Positions 55,439-64,000 of a DNA stretch of 64,000 bases are shown piece after piece. Made by a program: the position numbers and the translations under genes. Source of the stretch: Siphonodentalium dalli (lineage: Eukaryota > Mollusca > Scaphopoda > Gadilida > Siphonodentaliidae); assembly GCA_032622095.1 (NCBI GenBank), contig CP136069.1, positions 205,454,690 through 205,518,689 of the forward strand. Direction: 5' to 3'. The stretch's first letter is position 1. The number at the start of each line of letters is the position of its first letter. The notes beneath the pieces were generated by a model. It ran no database searches. It was not told where the DNA came from and worked only from the letters and a program-made list of their open reading frames with translations.

Positions 55439-55650
55439 ATGAAACGGCGAAAAAGTTATTTTGTCCGAAAACTATTTAAAAGACAATTCTCCCAACCGAA
55501 CGCAAACAATTCGCAGTGCGCATGGCAAACCAACATAACCAAAGAGGGACTTCCGGAAAAGTGTTCGCCCAAACTGACGATGCTAAAAAGGAGCACATGG
55601 TCATATCAGCCACGCGAAACAGGAAGTCACATGGTCAGCCACGCGAAACA
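55439..55650 (+). other. Possible first exon, very weak
   Basis: A 71-codon frame from ATG 55439 (MKRRKSYFVRKLFKRQFSQ...) ends beside AAACAGTAAGTTG, a possible donor near 55648. The block CAGCCACGCGAAACAG occurs twice just before it. No homology is recognised and no downstream exon was found. Confidence 0.15.
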
Positions 55651-55785
55651 GTAAGTTGATATACAGTTTTTGAGAAATATGCTTTTAAACAATAATCCGT
55701 ATGTTTTAAATTAAATTTGCTGGAAAACATTTTTCACAATTGATCTTTGGCACTGTTGTTCTTGTCACATAATGTCACCACATTC

Positions 55786-56565
55786 AATAGACCTTAGCGG
55801 GTCTACATCCTATCTTATCGGGTCTACATCCTGTCTTAGCGGGTCTACATCCCATCTTAGCGGGTCTACATCCTATCTTAGCGGAGCTCTACACAAGCTT
55901 ATGAATGTTCTACATACGTATCTAAGTGTTCTACATCAGCCTCTCAGTGTTCTACATCAGCCCATCAGTGTTATACATCAGCCCATCAGTGTTCTACATC
56001 AGCCCCTCATTGTTCTACATCACCCCCCTCAGTGTTCTACATCAGCCCCTCAGTGTTCTACATCAGCCCATCAGTGTTCAACATAAGCCTCTCAGTGTTC
56101 AACATCACCCCTCAGTGTTCTACATAAGCCTCTCAGTTTTCTACATGAGCCTCTCAGTGTTCTACATCAGCCCATCAGTGTTCTACATCAGCCCTTCATT
56201 GTTCTATACATCAACCCCTCAGTGTTCTACATCAGCCCCTCAGCGTTCTACATAAGCCTCTCAGTGTTCTACATAAGCCTCTCAGTGTTCTACATCAGCC
56301 CCTCAGTGTTCTACATCAGCCCTTCATTGTTCTATACATCAACCCATCAGTGTTCTACATCAGCCCCTCAGTGTTCTACATCAGCCCCTCAGTGTTCTAC
56401 ATAAGCCTCTCAGTGTTCTACATAAGCCTCTCAGTGTTCAACATAAGCCTCTCAGTGTTCAACATAAGCCTCTCAGTGTTCTACATAAGCCTCTCAGTGT
56501 TCAACATAAGCCTCTCAGTGTTCAACATAAGCCTCTCAGTGTTCAGCATAGGCCACTCAGTGTTC
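55786..56565. repeat. Two adjoining 21-bp minisatellites
   Basis: Five units of GGGTCTACATCCTATCTTAGC (55786-55885), then about 31 units of TCAGTGTTCTACATCAGCCC (55905-56565) with TCTACATAAGCC and TCAACATAAGCC variants. Both have 21-bp period and share TCTACATC, so the second may derive from the first. The period being a multiple of three keeps frames open. Confidence 0.92.
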
Positions 56566-56566
56566 A

Positions 56567-56882
56567 TCCGTTCATATATGGGACCATCTCCTTTTACACC
56601 CAACAGAATATATGCAACAAATAAATGAATGTGAGCCATGGATGAGTGGAATATACACTCAAGTTCTATATGAACGATGCAAACAACATTGTAATTATAA
56701 TTATCATTTATGTCATTTGTGGAGTCATAAACTAATTTTTCTTATAAATTGCCACGTTGTTTGCATCGTTCATAGAGCACACGAGTGTATTTTGCACTAA
56801 TCCAAATTCATTTATTGTTGCATATGTTCTGTTGAGTATAGGTCCCATAAATGGTCGGATTTAGTGTTCAGTATCCCTTAAC
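56567..56882. mobile_element. Foldback MITE, second copy of 1358-1702
   Basis: Arms include GGGACCATCTCCTTTTA, AACAGAATATATGCAACAAA and GATGCAAACAACAT, paired with complements up to about 56880. The right end reads GTATCCCTTAA. It starts immediately after the 21-bp array. Confidence 0.7.
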
Positions 56883-57529
56883 GTTGTAAAACGCAAACAG
56901 TGATAGCAATTTACACACACACACAATTTTTTTTTATCCCCGCACACTTAACAGAAGTTAGAGTTTTTCGCCTATAACTTTCATCCGGACTCGGGTTTAA
57001 ACAACGGAATTAGCTGTCATTCGGCGGTTTAAACCTAGATGTTTTCGTAAATCAGGTTTATATCTGAGATGAAGTATCCGGCCTAAGATGGTTACTTGGA
57101 TAGACTAACACATTAAGGGTGTGATAGACTAACACATTAAGGGTGTGACTTGGATAGACTAACACTTTAAGGGCGTGACTTGGATAGACTAACACATTTT
57201 GTTTAGGTGAACTATTTGATCGTGGGAAGTTTCATGTTCGCAAACGTGTCAGTGATAGTGGCAGGTAACTTGTCTTATTGCTACGACAAATAATCCTTAT
57301 TTACAAAATTCACCGGTCAAACAGATCAATAGGCGACACACAGAGATAAAACTATATACAAATCTCTCTATGTTGTTATTTGTGTTTGTTGTTAGGCGTT
57401 TGTTGTGGGAATAATGGACGTGGAGTGTTTCTTAAGGTTTCGTTCGCACACTGACAAATATGACTGGCATTTTATATTGCAGGCATTTCGATGCAGAAAG
57501 ATCACCGGATTCGCATCGTGTTAGCACCT
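56883..57529. other. Intergenic DNA with a 30-bp repeat
   Basis: ACTTGGATAGACTAACACAT with TAAGGGTGTG occurs about four times at 57095-57200. Confidence 0.55.
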
Positions 57530-59965
57530 GTTAGTACGTTCATACACTGACAAGCTTGCATTTTCTCATAGAACCCCTATGGTGACAGAATATGAACGGA
57601 AACGAGTATATAATGTATATAAAATCAGCCATAAAATATATCAGTACAACAGATAACTACTAGTAGAGATGCTATCGATATTTTCCTGTAAATTGCATGC
57701 AATTATCTCGCAAGAATAAAATATACAGGTATTTTAAAGACATGTTATGTACTTGTTCGGGTGCGTGAAACTGATAAGTTAGTATTTAGGCGCTATGACG
57801 ACTGGATTTGAAGCAAATCAACTTTACCGCTCCATAGAAAACTTCACCAGAACTACGCTCAAATGTAAATATTTACTTCTCGATTCGGGACGCATCTATC
57901 GGCGATAAACTAATGAAAACGATTTCGACATCAAGAGTCACTGTATGTAATTAATCTATAAGAATGGCGGTGTGTGTTGTAAATTTTGACATACTATTTG
58001 TAAAACTTACTACTTTGAACAAGATTATTCTCCATTTATATTTGACCACCATATCGGAATGTTTCACATCACTTTAAGGCAATCTGTTAGTAGCACCGTT
58101 ATATATTATATATGTGATGTCTTGGATCAGAGAATAAAGCATATATATATATACATGTCGAACTACATAAAATTTTACTTCTCATGCCGTTAGCTTTGGT
58201 AAATATCCATTGTATATGCATGCTGCCGTTAATATCCATTGTATATGCATGCTGCCGTTAATATCCATTGTATATGCATGCTGCCGTTAATATCCATTGT
58301 ATATGCATGCTGCCGTTAATATCCATTGTATATGCATGCTGCCGTTAATATCCATTGTATATGCATGCTGCCGTTAATATCCATTGTATATGCATGCTGC
58401 CGTTAATATCCATTGTATATGCATGCTGCCGTTAATATCCATTGTATATGCATGCTGCCGTTAATATCCATTGTATATGCATGCTGCCGTTAATATCCAT
58501 TGTATATGCATGCTGCCGTTAATATCCATTGTATATGCATGCTGCCGTTAATATCCATTGTATATGCATGCTGCCGTTAATATCCATTGTATATGCATGC
58601 TGCCGTTAATATCCATTGTATATGCATGCTGCCGTTAATATCCATTGTATATGCATGCTGCCGTTAATATCCATTGTATATGCATGCTGCCGTTAATATC
58701 CATTGTATATGCATGCTGCCGTTAATATCCATTGTATATGCATGCTGCCGTTAATATCCATTGTATATGCATGCTGCCGTTAATATCCATTGTATATGCA
58801 TGCTGCCGTTAATATCCATTGTATATGCATGCTGCCGTTAATATCCATTGTATATGCATGCTGCCGTTAATATCCATTGTATATGCATGCTGCCGTTAAT
58901 ATCCATTGTATATGCATGCTGCCGTTAATATCCATTGTATATGCATGCTGCCGTTAATATCCATTGTATATGCATGCTGCCGTTAATATCCATTGTATAT
59001 GCATGCTGCCGTTAATATCCATTGTATATGCATGCTGCCGTTAATATCCATTGTATATGCATGCTGCCGTTAATATCCATTGTATATGCATGCTGCCGTT
59101 AATATCCATTGTATATGCATGCTGCCGTTAATATCCATTGTATATGCATGCTGCCGTTAATATCCATTGTATATGCATGCTGCCGTTAATATCCATTGTA
59201 TATGCATGCTGCCGTTAATATCCATTGTATATGCATGCTGCCGTTAATATCCATTGTATATGCATGCTGCCGTTAATATCCATTGTATATGCATGCTGCC
59301 GTTAATATCCATTGTATATGCATGCTGCCGTTAATATCCATTGTATATGCATGCTGCCGTTAATATCCATTGTATATGCATGCTGCCGTTAATATCCATT
59401 GTATATGCATGCTGCCGTTAATATCCATTGTATATGCATGCTGCCGTTAATATCCATTGTATATGCATGCTGCCGTTAATATCCATTGTATATGCATGCT
59501 GCCGTTAATATCCATTGTATATGCATGCTGCCGTTAATATCCATTGTATATGCATGCTGCCGTTAATATCCATTGTATATGCATGCTGCCGTTAATATCC
59601 ATTGTATATGCATGCTGCCGTTAATATCCATTGTATATGCATGCTGCCGTTAATATCCATTGTATATGCATGCTGCCGTTAATATCCATTGTATATGCAT
59701 GCTGCCGTTAATATCCATTGTATATGCATGCTGCCGTTAATATCCATTGTATATGCATGCTGCCGTTAATATCCATTGTATATGCATGCTGCCGTTAATA
59801 TCCATTGTATATGCATGCTGCCGTTAATATCCATTGTATATGCATGCTGCCGTTAATATCCATTGTATATATGCATGCTGCTGTTTATATTCTGGCACCA
59901 TATGGTTTTCTATGAGAAAATGCTTGCAAAAAAGTATGTGCAAACTTGCCAATGTGTGAACGTGG
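57530..59965. mobile_element. Long inverted-repeat element carrying a 29-bp array
   Basis: The left end (GTACGTTCATACACTGACAA then GCTTGCATTTTCTCATAGAA) is matched in reverse complement at 59890-59965. Inside are an inverted copy (57723-58078) of the unit found at about 33014-33375, and the 29-bp array. The array lies directly against the inner edge of the right inverted repeat. No transposase was found. Confidence 0.65.
58195..59880. repeat. 29-bp minisatellite, about 58 near-identical units
   Basis: Unit GTTAATATCCATTGTATATG then CATGCTGCC. Almost no variation over 1.7 kb, apart from edge units. The last unit passes into GCTGCTGTTTATATTCTGG of the inverted repeat, which resembles the unit and may be its source. 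Confidence 0.97.
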
Positions 59966-60411
59966 CTTCCGATATAAAAATATATCTAATCCGGCCCACA
60001 TTAAATATTATTTAATATACTAATCGGACACCAACGGATTCGTTTTTATATATGTTCGTACATATGTGTCCCCCTTTTCTAAACAGTACTTTGAACGAAA
60101 ACTATTGATAAAAACTTAATTCAACCAAAATTCATTTGAATTATTACGAGAATCACAAAACTTGAAAGGTACTATATGGCCTCATTAATTGGTTTATTAA
60201 TTTCAAAATATTGACTTTTGTATGAGAATTCTGTTTCTTTTGAAAACAAAGAAGTTGTGATAGTGGGGTAGTGGGGGGGGGGGGCGGGGCGGAGTATTTC
60301 CCAAACCGATGCGTGTCTGTTTACACGAACTCGAATCCCCCGTCGTGCGAACTGCAACACATTTTCCCCAGGCAAGTAAAGATACACTCGCCAAACTCCA
60401 TATGCATTCAT
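59966..60411. other. Intergenic DNA with a G-run
   Basis: 12 G at 60273-60284. No gene recognised. Confidence 0.35.
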
Positions 60412-60640
60412 GCGATTCTATCCTGACAATGCACAATGCGATTCTATCCTGACAATGCACAATGCGATTCTATCCTGACAATGCACTACGCATTCATGCG
60501 ATTCTATCCCGACAATGCACAATGCGATTCTATCCTGACAATGCACTATGCATTCATGCGATTCTATCCTGACAATACACAACGCGATTCTATCCTGACA
60601 ATGCACTATGCATTCATGCGATTCTATCCTGACAATGCCC
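60412..60640. repeat. Tandem repeat of TGCGATTCTATCCTGACAAT
   Basis: About eight units of 26-40 bp, some with an added CACTATGCATTCA segment. Open on both strands because the unit lacks stops. Confidence 0.92.
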
Positions 60641-60787
60641 CGTCCTGTTGCGAATTTACTTGCACCCTTCTTCACACGATGAACGCTATGTATAGACTAG
60701 GGACGTGACTATAGGGGAGGGGCGAATTTGGGACTTGAAATATTTAAGTTGAACGGTGTTTGCTAAAATTGTCTAAACACAATTTTA

Positions 60788-60880
60788 ATATTTTCTAATT
60801 ACATGTCACAGGTAAGTAAGTAGGCCAGGGAATGGAAGATTACATGTCACAGGTAAGTAAGTAGACCAGGGCATGGAAGA
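60788..60880. repeat. Two-copy repeat containing a donor-like CAGGTAAGTAAG
   Basis: TTACATGTCACAGGTAAGTA then AGTAGGCCAGGG-ATGGAAGA occurs twice, about 48 bp apart. The CAG-GTAAGT match to a 5' splice site is perfect, but no open exon ends there. Confidence 0.75.
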
Positions 60881-60948
60881 GTTTCGCTCGTCCAATGCTT
60901 GTATTAGGAGCATGAATGCGTGCGGGTATATTTTGTCTCTTCCTCCAT

Positions 60949-61168
60949 TTAAAGATGCATAATTCGATTAAGCGTCCCTCAATTACTATTTATTTAGATT
61001 CAGGGGTAAACAATATTTGATTCGAGTCGAGGAACCCATCTATCAAAGCTCAGAATTATTAAATATCGATTTTTGAAATTATTTTTGGGCAATTAATCGG
61101 CATTTCTAAATATGTTGTTGTTGGAATCTGATTATATGGAGAGCATCAAATCGGATTGAGTACCTTTA
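60949..61168 (-). mobile_element. TTAA-flanked element, family with C-run (copy 3, inverted)
   Basis: TTAA at 60949-60952 and 61165-61168. Ends AGATGCATAATTCGATTAAG and GGATTGAGTACCT match 39227-39642 in reverse complement. The homopolymer is only 4 G here. Confidence 0.72.
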
Positions 61169-61789
61169 ATATTTTATCTCAATAAAAAAAAACAGTTCAA
61201 AATTTTCGTGGTGTGAAGTTTGTTATTTTTAGAGCAAAGGTCGTATATGTTCCTAATTTTGATCATTTTTTTTTGACTGAAGTGGCCATCAGTTTGTAAA
61301 TTTCCAACTATATAGTGGGAGTCAATTTGGAAATTTCTGATAGTTGGAACGCTTGGGGTAGCAGTTGGAAAATTCCAATCCAAGGAGGGGATGCAAATGG
61401 ATTTTCATGGACTCGGAAATTTGGCCTGGTTCAACTGGGGGGGGGGGAATTGAATGTGACACTCACAAGGATGATATTTTAAACATTTGGAAATTTAATG
61501 TCTGGCTCAACATTAGTTGTAAATTTTACACCACATATAGGTTGAAAATGTTCTAATTGCTAGATATTTTTATCAGATTTACTTATTGCGAGTGCCTTGG
61601 TGCTTCTTTAAGCTTGGAACATCATAAGTCACTTTGAATGTTTGGGGTAATAATATAGCGGAGAGGACATACAATCCTAGAAAAACGCCAACAAAGTATC
61701 GGGGTCCACATGGTTTCGCTCCATGTTGTTGATCGGTCACATTTCCTATAAGGGAACTATTCGCGTCAATGAGTATTTAGTATAGAAAG
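61169..61789. other. Intergenic DNA preceding the telomere-like array
   Basis: An 11-G run at 61437-61447. A diverged unit of the following array (GTCACTTTGAATGTTTGGGG then TAATAATA) is near 61630. GTATTTAGTATAGAAAGGGT at 61772-61791 resembles a transposon end seen near 28900 and 40160. Confidence 0.45.
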
Positions 61790-64000
61790 GGTTAAGCGTG
61801 TAGTGTCACAAGTCGAATGCTTGGGGTGCTGATAGGGTTAGAGTTAAGATTGTAGTGTCACAAGTCGAATGCTTGGGGTAATGATAGGGTTAGGGTAAAG
61901 CTTGTAGTGTCACAAGTCGAATGCTTGGGGTAATGATAGGGTTAGGGTAAAGCGTGTAGTGTCACAAGTCGAATGCTTGGGGTAATGATATGGTTAGAGT
62001 TAAGATTGTAGTGTCACAAGTCGAATGCTTGGGGTGCTGATAGGGTTAGGGGTAAGCTTGTAGTATCACAAGTCGAATGCTTGGGGTAATGATAGGGTTA
62101 GGGTAAAGCTTGTAGTGTCACAAGTCGAATGCTTGGGGTAATGATAGGGTTAGGGTTAGGGTTAAGCTTGTAATGTCACAAGTCGAATGCTTGGGATAAT
62201 GATAGGGTTAGGGTTAAGCTTGTAGTGTCACAAGTCGAATGCTTGGGATAATGATAGGGTTAGGGTTAAGCTTGTAATGTCACAAGTCGAATGCTTGGGG
62301 TAATGATAGGGTTAGGGTTAAGCTTGTAGTGTCACAAGTCGAATGCTTGGGATAATGATAGGGTTAGGGTTCAGCGTGTAGTATCACAAGTCGAATGCTT
62401 GGGGTAATGATAGGGTTAGGGTAAAGCTTGTAGAGTCACAAGTCGAATGCTTGGGGTGATGATAGGGTTAGGGTTAAGCTTGTAGTGTCACAAGTCGAAT
62501 GCTTGGGGTGATGATAGGGTTAGGGTTAAGCTTGTAGAGTCACAAGTCGAATGCTTGGGATAATGATAGGGTTAGGGTTCAGCGTGTAGTATCACAAGTC
62601 GAATTCTTGGGATAATGATAGGGTTAGGGTTAAGCTTGTAATGTCACAAGTCGAATGATTGGGGTAATGATAGGGTTAGGGTCAAGCTTGTAATGTCACA
62701 AGTCGAATGCTTGGGGTAATAATAGGGTTAGGGTTAAGCTTGTAGTGTCACATGTCGAATGCTTGGGGTAATGATAGGGTTAGGGTTCAGCGTGTAGTAT
62801 CACAAGTCGAATGCTTGGGGTAATGATAGGGTTAGGGTAAAGCTTGTAGAGTCACAAGTCGAATTCTTGGGATAATGATAGGGTTAGGGTTAAGCTTGTA
62901 GTGTCACAAGTCGAATGCTTGGGGCGATGATATGGTTAGGGTTCAGCGTGTAGTATCACAAGTCGAATGCTTGGGGTAATGATAGGGTTAGGGTAAAGCT
63001 TGTAGAGTCACAAGTCGAATTCTTGGGATAATGATAGGGTTAGGGTTAAGCTTGTAGTGTCACAAGTCGAATTCTTGGGGTGATGATAGGGTTAGGGTCA
63101 AGCTTGTAATGTCACAAGTCGAATGCTTGGGGTAATGATAGGGTTAGGGTTAAGCTTGTAGTGTCACAAGTCGAATGCTTGGGGTAATGATAGGGTTAGG
63201 GTTAAGCTTGTAGTGTCACAGGTCGAATGCTTGGGGTGATGATAGGGTTAGGGTTCAGCTTGTAGTGTCACAAGTCGAATGCTTGGGGTAATGATAGGGT
63301 TAGGGTTAAGCTTGTAATGTCACAAGTCGAATGATTGGGGTAATGATAGGGTTAGGGTCAAGCTTGTAATGTCACAAGTCGAATGCTTGGGGTAATAATA
63401 GGGTTAGGGTTAAGCTTGTAGTGTCACATGTCGAATGCTTGGGGTAATGATAGGGTTAGGGTTAGGGTCAAGCTTGTAATGTCACAAGTCGAATGCTTGG
63501 GGTAATAATAGGGTTAGGGTTAAGCTTGTAGTGTCACATGTCGAATGCTTGTGGTAATGATAGGGTTAGGGTCAAGCTTGTAATGTCACAAGTCGAATGC
63601 TTGGGGTAATAATAGGGTTAGGGTTAAGCTTGTAGTGTCACATGTCGAATGCTTGGGGTAATGATAGGGTTATGGTTAGGGTTAGGGTCAAGCTTGTAGA
63701 GTCACAAGTCGAATGCTTGGGGTAATGATAGGGTTAGGGTTAAGCTTGTAGTGTCACATGTCGAATGCTTGTGGTAATGATAGGGTTAGGGTCAAGCTTG
63801 TAATGTCACAAGTCGAATGCTTGGGGTAATAATAGGGTTAGGGTTAAGCTTGTAGTGTCACATGTCGAATGCTTGGGGTAATGATAGGGTTAGGGTTAGG
63901 GTTAAGCTTGTAGTGTCACAAGTCGAATGCTTGGGGTGATGATAGGGTTAGGGTTAAGATTGTAGTGTCACAAGTCGAATGATTGGGATAATGATAGGGT
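61790..64000. repeat. 52-bp satellite with embedded TTAGGG, runs off the window
   Basis: About 42 units of CACAAGTCGAATGCTTGGGG then TAATGATAGGGTTAGGGTTA and AGCTTGTAGTGT. The TTAGGG count within units varies from one to about three. Larger blocks recur (for example the series with CATGTCGAATGCTTG). The array continues beyond the window end, so its full size is unknown. Confidence 0.96.

Overview
The window is animal nuclear DNA: AT-rich, with long introns, dense inverted-repeat DNA transposons, many minisatellites and a tRNA-derived SINE. TTAGGG-bearing repeats fit a non-arthropod, non-nematode invertebrate. The many ATACATGTAT-type motifs and foldback elements suggest a marine mollusc, but that is inference. 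There is no bacterial-type gene organisation and no operon, CRISPR array or rRNA.

Only two genes are well supported, both on the + strand. Gene 1 (4140-30370) is the 3' part of a spliced gene whose start lies before the window. Six exons (4140-4172, 9272-9334, 15250-15360, 21734-21789, 24286-24451, 29072-30370) join in one frame to give 575 residues ending in a stop. The tail looks like a disordered clathrin/AP-2/SH3-binding region: a clathrin-box-like LISLD, a DPF, a PTPVPR and a terminal WQTFE. A DENND1/connecdenn-like Rab35 exchange factor is my best guess and is not proven. Gene 2 (43481-44620) is an intronless class A GPCR of 379 residues with IRY in place of DRY.

The rest is repeats. 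Roughly 30 % of the window is tandem arrays: 5022-5621, 8335-9270, 11690-12862, 23850-24285, 24888-26337 (split by a SINE), 26476-27857, 34069-34362, 36804-38036, 40250-43125, 44590-47700, 52545-52808, 55786-56565, 58195-59880 and 61790-64000. Between them lie small non-autonomous DNA transposons. Several families are flanked by TTAA (piggyBac-like), one has an 8-bp target duplication (hAT-like), two have 9-10-bp duplications (Mutator-like), and one is a palindrome flanked by TA.

The most striking theme is that many arrays grew from recognisable functional or mobile sequence. Eight tandem copies of a 3' splice site plus the start of its exon precede exon 5. An AG-free 47-bp array abuts the exon 2 acceptor. 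The exon 3 donor is duplicated. The last codons and stop codon of the GPCR are copied dozens of times downstream. At least three arrays sit inside or against terminal inverted repeats of foldback elements, or grew from a single unit still seen in a dispersed element.
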